A model generated the notes under the pieces. That model searched no databases. It was not told the DNA's origin and was given only the letters and a program-made list of their open reading frames with translations. Both the position numbers and the translations under genes were made by a program. A stretch of 64,000 nt of DNA from Prostheceraeus crozeri (Eukaryota; Platyhelminthes; Polycladida; Euryleptidae), in contig CAJQUW010009236.1 of the NCBI GenBank assembly GCA_907163375.1, forward strand, positions 496,001-560,000, in the 5' to 3' direction. This document shows positions 20,880 through 31,625 of this stretch, piece after piece (position 1 is the first letter of the stretch; each line of letters starts with the position of its first letter).

Positions 20880-23215
20880 AATAATAATAATAATAATAAT
20901 AATAATAGATCTTTATTCGTCAAAACATATGGCGGTAATGACATGATGGAATTCAATACAGTGGCAAATTCATGAATGTACAGAGTACTTTACAAAGGAG
21001 GAATTGTACATGGCAGAGCGTCGACGGAGCGGTAGAAGCTGCCTGGTGTGTCTAATACCGGTCTTCTGGTTGCGTGTGATGAAAAAATCTGCCAGCGGAT
21101 GAGTCTCTTTGTCTCTTGCAATTTTGCGTATAAGTTTCACACATGATTTGTCTAACATGTTCTGCAGGCTGGGGACATTTGCAGATACAGATGCCCACCT
21201 ACGGGCTATGCGATCCAAACGAACAAGCTTTTTAAATTGGTTGGCATTTACATCACAAATAACTGGCCAACAAAAAACAATGTGGCAGAGCACGAAACTG
21301 ATGTATGCTTGCCAAATAATGTGACCGGGGTTGCCGTTCTTTTTCAGGCGCTTAACTATTGACAACGCTCGACAACATTTTGCGTACAGACAAGTGAATT
21401 GTTTTTCCCATCTCGCATCAGCTGAGAAGACGACACCCAAAATCTTCAAACTGTCAACATCCTCAATTACAACATCATCAACAATGAGAGGGGGAAGATT
21501 GGACACAGAAGTAGGGGAGTTACACAGTTTCCTTGATATCAGAAGGCTTTTTGTCTTGTTGGAATTGATTGTTAGTTTTTTCTCTTTGGACCACTGACTA
21601 AATTGATCAACATCACTCTGGAAAGTATCAACAGACTTCTCACTACCCAAATAAATCAACGTAACATCATCCGCATACGCCACCACTCTAGTGTCTTCGA
21701 ATTTAGGAAGGTCGTTAATCAAGGCCACAAAGAGAATCGGGCCAAGAATTGAGCCTTGAGGCACCCCACTGTGAACCTGCTTCCATTCGGCAGCGATGCC
21801 GTTGTTAAAAACACGCTGGAAGCGATCCGAGAGGAAGCTTTGAATGAACTTGATGACGAAGGGTTTACAGTCGAAGTGGTTTATCAGTGAGTAGAGAAGG
21901 GTGGAGTGGCTAACGGAATCAAATGCCTTTTGAAAATCTACAGCGAGCACTCTAGCGTAATTGTCTGTACAGTGCGTGGTGTGCTGCAGAATTGGGAGGC
22001 GAATCGAGAGTAAGGCATTAGTGCAACCACTATATCCATTGGGTATGAAGCCAAATTGCCGGGGGTCGAACGGCTGTCGAAGAGACGGTAGGAAAACATG
22101 ATCTCTGATAAGACGTTCAAGTACCTTACTTAGGAATGGAAGAATCGAGATAGGTCTGTAGTCGGTTTTGTTTTTCGGAATGGGGATAACGTTGGCAGAC
22201 TTCCAAATATTGGGAAAAACACCACTATCAAGGCACTTATTATAAATGATCGTGAGAGGTTGGGCGAGAACGTCTACGAAGGAACGAACGAAGAACCCAG
22301 GTAATTCATCAGGACCAACTGAATTAGCCTTACATTGTTTGATCATTTTGACAATCAACGACTCAGAGACTGAGAAAGACGTTGTTTTCTGAACTGAACG
22401 TTTATCGTTGAACAAATGTAGGTCAGGAGATGAGAAAGCAGAATGAAAGCGATCGTTGAGGTCATTTATCACAGACTGATCAAGAGCATCATTACGAACA
22501 CTTTTGATTTGTTTATTAATGGATTTCCATCTATCAGAAATGGAGGAGGAGGAGTGCAAGTGGGAAAAGTACCGCTTCTTGGCAACCTCAACCGCAGCAA
22601 GAAATCTCTCCCGGAGCCGAACATACTTGGCATAATTGCCCCTAGAGAGGGAACGGTCACGGGAATCGGAAAGAACTTTCAAAGATGGGGACATCCACGG
22701 AGCATCAACATTCCTCATGCGAACAGTTCTCTCATTCGAGAAGGTTAGGTATACGTAACGAACAAACATCTGGAAATGTTCAACAGCAGCATTAACATCA
22801 ACCACGTGCATAAAGAACTCATTCCAGTCAATTGAAGCGAGGAAGCGATAGCACACAGCAAAGGAAGAGGGAGAGAAATAGCGGACCTTGACTTTGGTGG
22901 TGGTAACATGTTTTAGGGAATTGGAACTCTTGAGAAAAATGCCTTTATGATCAGAGCGACCTAAGGGAGAAATAGACTGAGAGGATTCAAATTTATGCGG
23001 AAGATTAGATGCAATGATGTCCAGAATGTTATTGCCTCGAGTAGACATAGTCACAAGCTGTTGCATATTGTTCAACACAAAAAAGTCATCAATGTACAGT
23101 TTTTTATGTCCCCCCGTCACCACATCTAGCAACGCGGACCCGGCAGACGTCCAGTTCCTAGAGTGGGGAAGTGTTGAACATCACCACATGAATGAAAATG
23201 GCACCCCTTTCAGCT
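20880..23215 (-). mobile_element. LINE (CR1/Jockey-like) with intact 720-codon RT frame, 5'-truncated
   Basis: On the minus strand the element begins within the apurinic endonuclease domain. A decayed GDFN-like GDVQ lies near 23175, then NWTSAGSALLDVV. It runs open through reverse transcriptase and ends at a 3' tail AATAAAGATCTATTATT followed by about nine ATT units (20881-20910). Tail, protein end and RT motifs match the LINEs at 17187 and 56801, so one or two related families have been active here. Confidence 0.9.
20970..23132 (-). CDS. LINE ORF2 fragment: endonuclease C-terminus plus reverse transcriptase
   Basis: 720 codons are open. Residues about 1-75 are the end of an APE-type endonuclease (STRGNNILDIIASNLP, then SPLGRSDHKGIF with the catalytic-type SDH). 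RT motifs follow: PDELPGFFVRSF, YRPISILPFLSKVLERLIRD, LAVDFQKAFDSVSH with the first catalytic Asp, SGVPQGSILGPILF, and VVAYADDVTLIYL with the YADD box. The thumb and C-terminal region ends SSFVKYSVHS. The frame has no true start because the 5' end is missing. If transcribed it could supply RT but only a partial endonuclease. The plus-strand frames here are shadows. Confidence 0.88.
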   Translation of the reverse strand: MLDVVTGGHKKLYIDDFFVLNNMQQLVTMSTRGNNILDIIASNLPHKFESSQSISPLGRSDHKGIFLKSSNSLKHVTTTKVKVRYFSPSSFAVCYRFLASIDWNEFFMHVVDVNAAVEHFQMFVRYVYLTFSNERTVRMRNVDAPWMSPSLKVLSDSRDRSLSRGNYAKYVRLRERFLAAVEVAKKRYFSHLHSSSSISDRWKSINKQIKSVRNDALDQSVINDLNDRFHSAFSSPDLHLFNDKRSVQKTTSFSVSESLIVKMIKQCKANSVGPDELPGFFVRSFVDVLAQPLTIIYNKCLDSGVFPNIWKSANVIPIPKNKTDYRPISILPFLSKVLERLIRDHVFLPSLRQPFDPRQFGFIPNGYSGCTNALLSIRLPILQHTTHCTDNYARVLAVDFQKAFDSVSHSTLLYSLINHFDCKPFVIKFIQSFLSDRFQRVFNNGIAAEWKQVHSGVPQGSILGPILFVALINDLPKFEDTRVVAYADDVTLIYLGSEKSVDTFQSDVDQFSQWSKEKKLTINSNKTKSLLISRKLCNSPTSVSNLPPLIVDDVVIEDVDSLKILGVVFSADARWEKQFTCLYAKCCRALSIVKRLKKNGNPGHIIWQAYISFVLCHIVFCWPVICDVNANQFKKLVRLDRIARRWASVSANVPSLQNMLDKSCVKLIRKIARDKETHPLADFFITRNQKTGIRHTRQLLPLRRRSAMYNSSFVKYSVHS

Positions 23216-23657
23216 AGGCTGGACTCTCTGGGCTCCTGGTCTAACGATACAGTTTGGATTTAAAAACGTGTGGTCACTCTATTATAGTCAACATTGTGAA
23301 AGATGGATCGAGCCACATTTGGTTGCAATGCTCGATAAATGGAACGCGGGTAGATGTTTCATCCTTTGATCGGCAACTAGATCTATTTATATTAATTTAC
23401 GAAAATATAGATTAATGAAACCTTCTTTTCACTAGCTTAGTAACAGCAGAAATGCATCTATCCAGAAACGCATTTAAAAGTAGCATTGAAGTTAAAAAAT
23501 AAATTCATGCTGTAGTTCGTTGATGTTGAGTATAGCAGTCTACTTGTAAAATGTCTATAGTAGTAGTTTTAGTAACACTTTCAAAGAAATGTAAGCAGAA
23601 AATATTGCATCATATCAAAAAATAGGAGTAGATGTCTGAAAGCGAGAACGTTTTTAG
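23216..23657. other. Intron 10, right of the LINE
   Basis: No clear element or exon. No signal-peptide exon for the candidate gene at 23658 could be found here. Confidence 0.35.
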
Positions 23658-23775
23658 TCTCCGATTGTTCTTGCATCCGTATTGCTTTTGTCACAAAGGA
23701 ATAGAACAAGTTAAGCGTGATGAATGTTTAATCAATGGATGTGAGTTCAGAAGCTGCTGCTTCAATTCAAGTCAG
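23658..23775 (+). CDS. Candidate nested gene: Cys-rich ectodomain exon
   Basis: The acceptor AACGTTTTTAG and donor GTAAAG bound 118 bases. The frame reads LRLFLHPYCFCHKGIEQ, VKRDECLINGCEF, RSCCFNSSQ. That is six cysteines in about 25 residues plus an Asn-Ser-Ser sequon, as expected for a disulphide-bonded extracellular segment. The GC...CCFNSS part recalls trefoil-type spacing, but the match is too weak to assign. It starts in phase 2 and ends in phase 0, which fits the exon at 24004. Confidence 0.35.
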
Positions 23776-23864
23776 GTAAAGCTAAACTGGTTTAAGTCGG
23801 AGTATATGCTCACAGGGAATGGATTAAATCTTTTTTGTTCCCAGCAGCAACCCCAGTAGTCGTT

Positions 23865-23905
23865 TTTTCTTCTCACGGAAGAATACGATCCTTCCGTGAA
23901 GAAAA
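23865..23905. repeat. Short hairpin
   Basis: TTTTCTTCTCACGGAAG at 23865-23881 pairs with CTTCCGTGAAGAAAA at 23891-23905, with one 2-base bulge and a 9-base loop. It lies in the first intron of the candidate nested gene. Role unknown. Confidence 0.5.
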
Positions 23906-24003
23906 CTGAATTAATATCTCTGCAGGAAAAGATGCCATGACAGCAGATTAAGCAAGACAAAACAAAACTCCACTATTGTAAAGATGAAGCAGTTCATTTT
24001 CAG

Positions 24004-24055
24004 AATTACATGAATATAAAATTCAAGACAAAGTTTCCAAACACCGAAATGTGTG
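24004..24055 (+). CDS. Candidate nested gene: short juxtamembrane exon
   Basis: The acceptor TTCATTTTCAG and donor GTAACT bound 52 bases reading NYMNIKFKTKFPNTEMC. It takes phase 0 from 23775 and leaves one base that completes the Ala codon at 24141. It adds one more cysteine just before the membrane span. Confidence 0.33.
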
Positions 24056-24140
24056 GTAACTCATCCTCGTGAACTTGGCATCGTGAATCCTTCAATTCCT
24101 CGCATGTCATCAGCTTTGAAGATGTTTTTATTATTTGCAG

Positions 24141-24232
24141 CAGTCGTGTTACCACCAGCATTGGCTGTTGCTATAATTTTTGCTATACGCTCATGTATTC
24201 AATTTTTGACTGAAGATGATAAAGTTCCATGA
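24141..24232 (+). CDS. Candidate nested gene: transmembrane and tail exon
   Basis: The acceptor TTTTATTATTTGCAG has a strong pyrimidine tract. The frame reads VVLPPALAVAIIFAIRSCIQ and then FLTEDDKVP before TGA. This is a single hydrophobic helix of about 20 residues followed by Arg and a short acidic tail. With the two preceding exons it gives a Cys-rich ectodomain, one membrane span and a short cytoplasmic end. The first exon with a signal peptide is missing nearby; the best phase match is 3293-3456, far upstream. No poly(A) signal AATAAA follows closely. Confidence 0.35.
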
Positions 24233-24525
24233 CTTTTATGTAAAATGCCAATTATTAAAAATATAAGTTAATGTTATCATAATCTTGCAGTGACCAAGAT
24301 GTTGTAAGTTAGCTTACTTGTATTGAAATTGTGTGCAATGATTTTTTTCTGCTTCAAATGATCTTCAATTTATGTCCTGCTTGTCATATGATCCTGCTAA
24401 TCCTCAAGAATTATTTTACATTTTTTGCAGAGCACAAGTAAAAAATTGCACACCTACTAAATATCGGCGAACCACTGAACTATGATTAGGTATCTACAAG
24501 ATAAAATCCAGCTTGAAAGTTCCGG

Positions 24526-25113
24526 GTGAAAGTCAAACAATTATTAGAGCCTGATGATGTCATCAATCATATGACTTCTTTCACAATATCTGAGTATAAT
24601 ATCAGTCATGCAATAGTCGAACCAGCATGTACTTATTGTGCTCAACCATACAAAAATGTGCATTGTTCTGATACTCATTGCAAAATCATAGAGTCAGTGT
24701 CGGAATTCTTCTGCATAGGATTAGTATACTACTGACTGATCAGAATTATGAATCTTTCTTATTGTCTTGGTGAAACCTGGTCACAGTGCCGTAGCGATGA
24801 TTTTCGAATGAGGCGGAACTGTAATAAAGTAAGTTTCACCACAAGTTATGTAATCACTTGCCTTGCTGGTTTTTTTACTTGCATATTGGAGGAAAAACAC
24901 TGTCATTATAATCCAATTAAACCGTATCATTTCCGACAAATTTCGTATCAATTTGTAATGGTATGTAGTAATGCTGGTGTGTCATTGGTTTCATCACTAA
25001 TTATATCAGATGTCATTAGTAGTGAAAGTCAAAAGTCAAATGTCAAAAATGTATGTTTCCAAGAACATTGGAAAACAGGCATGTGCGCTCACATAATATC
25101 CACAAAAACATAG
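24526..25113 (+). pseudogene. Cys-rich frame interrupted by one TGA (possible gene relic)
   Basis: One frame is open from 24526 to 25113 except for TGA at 24733-24735. It has about 15 cysteines in 195 codons, including CTYCAQPYKNVHCSDTHC and YCLGETWSQCRSDDF. The hydrophobic stretch SYVITCLAGFFTCIL might span a membrane. A possible splice donor GTAAGT at 24829 would end an exon after RRNCNK. No family is recognised. It lies just downstream of the candidate nested membrane protein on the same strand and could be a decayed relative or chance. Confidence 0.2.
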
Positions 25114-25599
25114 TTTGATGGCAGAAAACAGCGTGCGGTCGGTGTTGTTAAGACATATTCTGAACAGGAAGGAGAGGAGAATTGAAGAAAATAAATTTCC
25201 AGATTTCACATTTAAAGATAAGTGATTTCCTTAGTTATCGTTCGCAAGTCATTTGCTTTTTTGAGAAACCTCGCGATGGATTTTACCAGTTTTGGAGTTG
25301 AAATAGTCATAAAAATTTATTGAATTCTGTTGTATTGCTACACTTGCATAACAAAGGCACTGTTTCTTGTCGTAAATTTTGATGTAGTGAGCATTCTATC
25401 ATGAAATGAAACAGAGTCTCCACTTTCGAATTATAACATAGCTCACATAAGCGCTGTTCATATCGCAGTCGATTTCCGTAACTGCCAGTTACGAAATCTA
25501 ATTTGTGATTTTTTGTTCGAAATTTTTATAAGATATTGATGTCATTGTATTCAATATCAAAATTCAGATATGATTTCATAGTATTCTCAAAACCACATA

Positions 25600-26700
25600 C
25601 AAGGTGTGACAATTAAATACCCGGAATAGTATTCTAGCATTTTTAAAACGAGTTTCTTTAATCCACGAGTATAATAATATGAAAGAATGAGTCATTACGA
25701 ACAAATGAAAACGTTCATTATTAAAAAATCCAAAAAAAAATGGTCCATCTTTGAGCATGCACACTTCGACATACGATTGCCAGCATTCATTTCTGAGCCA
25801 AAAACGTCTCGTTGGGAGGGATTGCATTCCAAGATTCTAATTGCACTGGATTCATCCACACATCTCATCTTCAAAAGCCTTTCAAGCAAAAGACTTTGGG
25901 CTTTGGGAAAAACCAAAAAATCGCGCACGCAAGGTCTGGCGAGTAAGATATGGAGGATGATGAAGAGATGATGAAATTGGCCCAAAAACAAAACACCCCT
26001 TGCTGAGAGTGTGCTGGAAGCCTGGAGTTATCGTGATGGAGTATCCATCCCATCTTAACGGGCTTTACGTACGGGCGTTTCCCTGAGCCTTTTTCAGAAT
26101 CTTTAGGTAATCTGTTAGTTGACGGTTGTTCCCTGCTCCGTGAATTCCTTCCACCTCGATCCTGATGGACGATTCCAACACTGACCTAAAAAACAGATGA
26201 GCATTGTCTTGATTCGAGCTTTCTTTGTCTTCGAGCTTTTCTTGGGACATTCCGATCCAGGTGAGCAACATTGCATGCTTTGGTTGTTTGAAGCACCACC
26301 GGATTCACCCTGTAGCACAGATCTTCGGGAAATTAAACTTTTCTCGAAATTGAGAACTTGACAGTCTTGAAACACCATCCAGACGACGTTCCCTCTCTTC
26401 TGCGACACGTTCCTACTTCTTCATTCTTGCGAACCTTTCCCAAGATCTTCCGCTTCCAACTTCCACAATCTCTTCTAATTGCATTAGGATTCATCTAAAA
26501 TCTCGAGGCTTCAGATTCTTTAGGCCATCATTCACATCATTCTCACAGTTAGACGACCATTTGATGTTGATCCCGCACCGCACAGTGTCAACAATTTCCT
26601 CGTACGATGGGTCACCCGGGACTTCCTTGCGCACAACACCAACTCTTTGAAGCGCTTGTGCCAAGAAAACACGCTGTTTTCTTAACACGGCGGGTTCTTA
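25600..26700 (-). pseudogene. Mariner transposase relic (DD34D type)
   Basis: Minus-strand frames, joined across several frameshifts, give a mariner transposase. They include RIKTMLICF, WILHHDNS followed by a decayed AHS (second Asp), and YSPDLACAIFWFFPKPK where the third Asp region CDFFLFPKLK has decayed. The left boundary has a TA (25598-25599) and a terminal-repeat-like CAAGGTGTGACAATTAAAT. The other terminal repeat was not found. N-terminal residues near 26490-26690 are barely recognisable. Confidence 0.75.
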
Positions 26701-26966
26701 AAAATTCGGACGCAAAATTCCCTGGGTCAGTGGCCGTTTTACCCATCTTGTACAAATTTTACCCAGCTTTAAAAAAATTACTTTGATTGACCAGACAACT
26801 TTTGCTTTATTGATCTTGTCAGATGTGACGCTTTCGGAGTGGAATTGCATGTGAAAACAATGTGAAATCCGCGGAAACGATAAAGAATGTGAATAATCAG
26901 AAGCATTCAAACCATTCAACAAATGATAAAAAAGGTTCAAAATCATTCAGTGAAATAACTGATTGT

Positions 26967-27326
26967 TTAAAGTTGTTTGATAAGAAGAAAAAGGACAGAA
27001 AGATTAGAATTAATATTGATAATTTCCGGATAATTCTCTAAGTAGTTCAGGCCAGAATGACTATATTTTGCTGTAGATATCCATTTTTCTCTAATGTAAT
27101 GGGTCACTCGATTTTTTGCAATTCTCAAATATTTTCCTTTATCAGCCGTTAACTGTTCGTCCCATAGATTTGGCAGGCTGCGTTTTGCAAGTAACTGCCT
27201 TATTCTCCTGCACCATGTATATCTACTATCATGACCATCTGAAGTCATATTGAGATATTCTGCATCATATACTTCTTTTATCAAACTTCTTTCATTTCTC
27301 GTAATTACTTTTATCCAATAACACAT
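26967..27326 (-). pseudogene. LINE relic: C-terminal end of an RT polyprotein
   Basis: A 119-codon frame contains WCRRIRQLLAKRSLPNLWDE and then NRVTHYIREKWISTAKYSHS. The pattern (short helix, xLxxLWxxQ, then about 15 residues, then WxxxIxxxxKL.YL) matches the region after the thumb in some aquatic-invertebrate LINE polyproteins. The RT core is absent. A 46-bp part (27246-27292) recurs at 29187-29232. Confidence 0.45.
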
Positions 27327-28510
27327 GTGTATCTAAGCAATTGATATCATTAATAATAAAAATAAACGAATTATGATTTATCTCATCTCAATTTGATCAA
27401 TATAGAAGTCGCAGGAAACAGTGGTGGTAGCTCGCATACAACTGAGTGACATCTTGTGCAAACACTCAGTAGACCGAATCATCTGATTGAACGATCGAGC
27501 TGAAGGAAGCGATTTGTTCCAAGACCCCTAACTGCTGCAGTTTTCGCAAGATATGCATCATTTTATGTTATTTGGCATTAAAGAAAGGTTAAAGCCAATA
27601 TTGACCTCAAGATTGATACGCGTGGTAAAATTTTCCCTTGAATTTAACATTTTTCTAAAAATGTTACATTCCAAAGGACTATTAACCCTTCCCCCTGGCT
27701 GCGGTATTGCCTAGCCATCACTAGAGCAGCCAGAAACTCTCAACGATTACGAAAATAATCAGTGCAGAATTGTGATCGAGAAAATATGCTTCTCATGATG
27801 TTACTCAATTCACAATTCACGTGTTTGATTGTCAGTATGAAGCACATTATCCAGGAAGCTCCTAACTTCTAGCACAAGAGAGGTAACCCATAATAGGTTT
27901 GACAATCAGTTATGAGCGTTGGCCAGTGCGTCCCAAATTACAGTGAGTAGAAAGAGGAAGCAGATATTCCCTCAACTCCATTTTATTGATAAATTTACCT
28001 TCAGGGTATTCTTTTGTGAACAAGTCTAAATTATTCCAGGGCAAACATGCTTCAAACGTGAACTGGTTTCCATTTCGTCATTTGTGACGGAGTTAGTCTT
28101 GGATGATGAACAATGCACAAAATTGCTGGTTTATGAGTTGCAGTAAATATATGCGATGTACTCTTACTGTCACATTTGCTTGAAGGCGACTGCACTTCTT
28201 CATCAAGTAAATTGAAATTAATATTGTGCATCAATAGATAACAAAAGCCGATTATTCAATAGAAAGTGAGCGAAAGCCTTTGGAGATTTGATGAGTTGTA
28301 TAGCGCTGTCACGTACAATCCAAAACTGCACTTAAAAATGTAGTCAATAATTCAATTTTGATTTTTTTATCAGACAATGGATCAAACAATGGTATAAGAT
28401 AAATGTCCAAGATAATTTCTCTGATGTTCTAAGCCAAATTATACTCCACTGACTCGATTTGAATTAATTGTTTATCATCATAAGCACGGGAGTTTTTATC
28501 CTGTCGTCAG
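27327..28510. other. Intron 10, between LINE relic and candidate exon
   Basis: No recognised feature in 1.2 kb. Confidence 0.4.
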
Positions 28511-28840
28511 AAGGGAATTTCAGAACTGGTTTCCCGTTTGTTCATATCATCAAAAAGATACTTTGACTTTGCATCAAGTGAAGTTGTCGTTGATAATACA
28601 TGTACCTGCAGTCATGTATCGTCGAAAAAGTGTCAGTAAATCTCGTCCAAAGTCGAAACCAGCATTCGTGGTTATTTCCGATTGTGATGGCGAGTTTCGA
28701 ATGCCATCTAATCCAGAGAGAGCTTCCGTCCTTCAGAACTATCTAATCAAAATGGCCAGAACACACTCACCTTGGTCGCATGGTGAAGGCATCTCCAGTC
28801 CCATGACAGCAAGAACCAAGGCAAGATATCGAAGAAACAG
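28511..28840 (+). CDS. Candidate cassette exon of the coiled-coil gene
   Basis: The acceptor TTTTTATCCTGTCGTCAG and donor GTGAAT bound exactly 330 bases (110 codons). The exon accepts phase 2 from exon 10 and delivers phase 2 to exon 11, so including or skipping it keeps the frame. The frame is open throughout and reads RRKSVSKSRPKSKPAFVVIS, CDGEFRMPSNPERASVLQNY and ARTHSPWSHGEGISSPMTAR. This is unlike random AT-rich translation, and also unlike the coiled coil it would interrupt. An internal ATG at 28614 could instead make it the first coding exon of a shorter isoform. It could also belong to an unrelated gene. Confidence 0.4.
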
Positions 28841-29139
28841 GTGAATATAGACATTGGATGAAAACTGAATGAATTGCATTCCACTATTATCCGCGGACAG
28901 TTGATTAATTTGAAGGTATTTACCACTTTACTAGACATGATCGAGATTATTGAGACGCAATAATAATACAATAGCAATGATTGAGAACGACTGTTGACAA
29001 AACTTCATCACTTTGAACTTTTCAATAAAGCTTATATAGTTATAAAGTTATAAAGTCAGCAAAATAAAGTCCTAAGTTGTGATGCAGTACGTCTTTAAAT
29101 GACATCAGTGCGATAGATACTGGGCTCTATTGAACAGTA

Positions 29140-29829
29140 CAGTCAAACCTCGATATAGTGACCGTGCTTGGTTCCACTAGAAACGTCATATTGAGATATA
29201 TTGCATCATATACTTCTTTTATCAAACTTGACGCTAATCAATGAGTGGCATGAATATTAACTAAGCAGTTTCGGATTGTTTCATGTGCTGTTACTGCTCC
29301 TCTCTGATGGGACACCTTATCATGACAATTATCTTGGTAAAGTGAATTATCTTGGAATCTTGACATCAATGATGGTGAAGTGATCAAGATTGCGCCTATA
29401 ATGAATAGCAGACAAAAGACAATAACAACCAAGAACTGTTTTCATATAGATATTTGTGTTATCTAAAATGCTCAGGAGCAACAATGGGATATATAAAGGA
29501 GCAGACATATTTCTAGAAGATCATTTTATCACTCTCTAAGCATAAGAATCAAGTATTATTGTGGGGCAGGTGTTGCGGTTATAGTGATTGAGTTTCTTAT
29601 CCACATAATTGATATCGACTGCAGCTGTCAATTGAGTTAGAAGAAGCACTGCTTTGCACTACAACTGTCAACAATTGAAGGATTGTATTCCATCTCGAAG
29701 ATGATAGCATCATAGCGTTCCGTCATTTTTACCATCAATCTATCCCTGTCAAAATAACATCGCGAAGGTTAGGGGCGTTAAGGCGCGAAGGTTGCCATAT
29801 CACGACGGTCGCTAAGCGAGGTTTGATCG
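29140..29829. mobile_element. Non-autonomous pogo/Tigger-like MITE
   Basis: TA dinucleotides flank the element (29138-29139, 29830-29831). The left end is CAGTCAAACCTCGATATAG and the right end, read inward on the minus strand, is CGATCAAACCTCGCTTAGCG. The core CAAACCTCGNTNTAG is typical of pogo/Tigger termini. There is no coding sequence inside. A LINE-like 46-bp segment (29187-29232) lies just inside the left end. Confidence 0.72.
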
Positions 29830-29831
29830 TA

Positions 29832-30407
29832 TTTACACTAATTGACTCCCAAAATCTGCTCTGATTTTGATTCATGTTTGATTCATGTCGTAAACAAGTG
29901 TTTTTTATTGCGGACATGGAATTTTGTGTTGATTTGATTTTGAACGCATTGACTTACATCGCTTTGTTTGAAGCTTGAAAACAATGCATGAAACTGAGCA
30001 TGTACCGATGTGGGTCTTGCAGCAGTAAATTACTAACTAAAGCCTGTTTTTGCATTTCTTCTTATTTTATGCATAAGATCAATTCACACAGAGGCATTCT
30101 GATAACATAATTGAGGCATTTGCTAAGTTATTTGGATCTATCTTACTCCTAAATTCCAATAACTCCATTCTCGAATAGAGCCCAATGCAACCCGCACATA
30201 TTGAAAAAATAATTACAGAACCCATCTCATATTGAAGCCACACTTGAATTTACCAATAAAGAGTATTTTTAAGAGCTTTGTTATAAAACTACTGCTTTTG
30301 AAGTGTAACTACATGCAAGTCTAGCGTTTTTGTATTGTCTAGCAAGGGCTGTAAATAGTTTTATTGTTCAACGGTTGGCCTCATTGCATGTTCATCATTT
30401 TTAGATA
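29832..30407. other. Intron 10, left of the MULE
   Basis: No recognised feature. Confidence 0.4.
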
Positions 30408-31394
30408 ATCAGCATCATAGGCGTCGATTTACTCTGAACTCAGGGGGGCGAAATTTCTTGATTAAATATGGCTTACTTCCTCATATGGGCGCATTACTCA
30501 TGCTCGCACATTTGTGAAACCATGTCCGCCAGAATCATGTCAACACTGCTTTACCAGATATTGCATGAGCCATGAACTGAGCGAACGGGATATTCCGGCT
30601 TCTATCACTGAACTGAGAACTAGGAATTCATTGTTCATGAATTGAAGACTCATAGAGTAAGTATATTAGGTAGAGTGGTAACTCCGCATTCATTAAATCC
30701 CCAATGTGCATTCACTTTCGATTTTATTAAATGAATTCAAGGGAGATACAGGTGGCATTGTCACCAAATGTGAGATATTTTTGCAATTTTGAAGAAATTA
30801 CAACGGAATTGAGTGATCATGATTGCAATGCAGAAGGAATGATGGTATTTCACATATTCTCATGACAGCCTTGGAGATTTAATGTTTACTAAATTAGCAA
30901 TTCGATGGGTTCTTATTACTTTCATGCTCAACCTCAAGAGTGGTGACATCCATTTGACAGGATTCCATTTCGTCAGATCCGTTTAGCACTGTTTCCAAAT
31001 CACAAGATTCCACTTCACACGATCCAAGAATAAGTATTCCAATTCACCAGATTCACTATCAAAATCAAGAATTACCACACGCTGTGACACTTAATTGCCA
31101 ATTTGTCTACTTATCAATTGCTTATCTACTTACTGTCACAACAATAGCAAAATGAATGGACATTTGGTTCAAATTGTATTGTCAGAAGCCGATGTCTTTA
31201 AAGCTGCTTCCAAATGATTGTCCAGTGCCTGCATGCAGCCTATCCTACGTGTACAAATACAAATTGACTACATCTGCTAATAAAAAATAAAAAAGTTGCT
31301 TTCTAATACTGTACCGCACTGTTGCTGTTCACGCAAAATTGAAATAAGAACAACAAATTGAATACACACGTATCTTTTATTTTCTCAACTTCTG

Positions 31395-31625
31395 AGATGT
31401 TGAGACCAAATTGCAGAGTCCACAATACTCCCATGCGTCCAATTCACCGGCTTCCAGTCTCCGCTTCAGACGTTGGAGTCTAGAGGTTGCTGTACTTTCG
31501 ACGCTGAGCTGGTGGTGACGCTCCTGTCCTCAGCATTCGAATTCGAGATTCCTCGACCTGTTGAATCTCCTGGAGGCATTCTATGAACTTGAATATGTTG
31601 GGATGACGTTCAAAAATTTGCAGAA
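31395..31625 (-). pseudogene. MULE transposase, C-terminal exon region
   Basis: On the minus strand the frame reads HPNIFKFIECLQEIQQVEES, then GASPPAQRRKYSN, which fits the usual MULE ending (HPxIwxFIExLxxEQ ... PPxRRKY). A stop follows SNL; another frame resumes RLQRLKRRLEAGELDAWEYC. The preceding acceptor seems to have decayed from TCTGCAG to TCTGCAA. A 27-base exon candidate lies just before it (31650-31676). Confidence 0.5.

Noticed and set aside
22443-22748. Plus-strand 101-codon frame
   Set aside because: Shadow of the LINE reverse-transcriptase gene on the minus strand.
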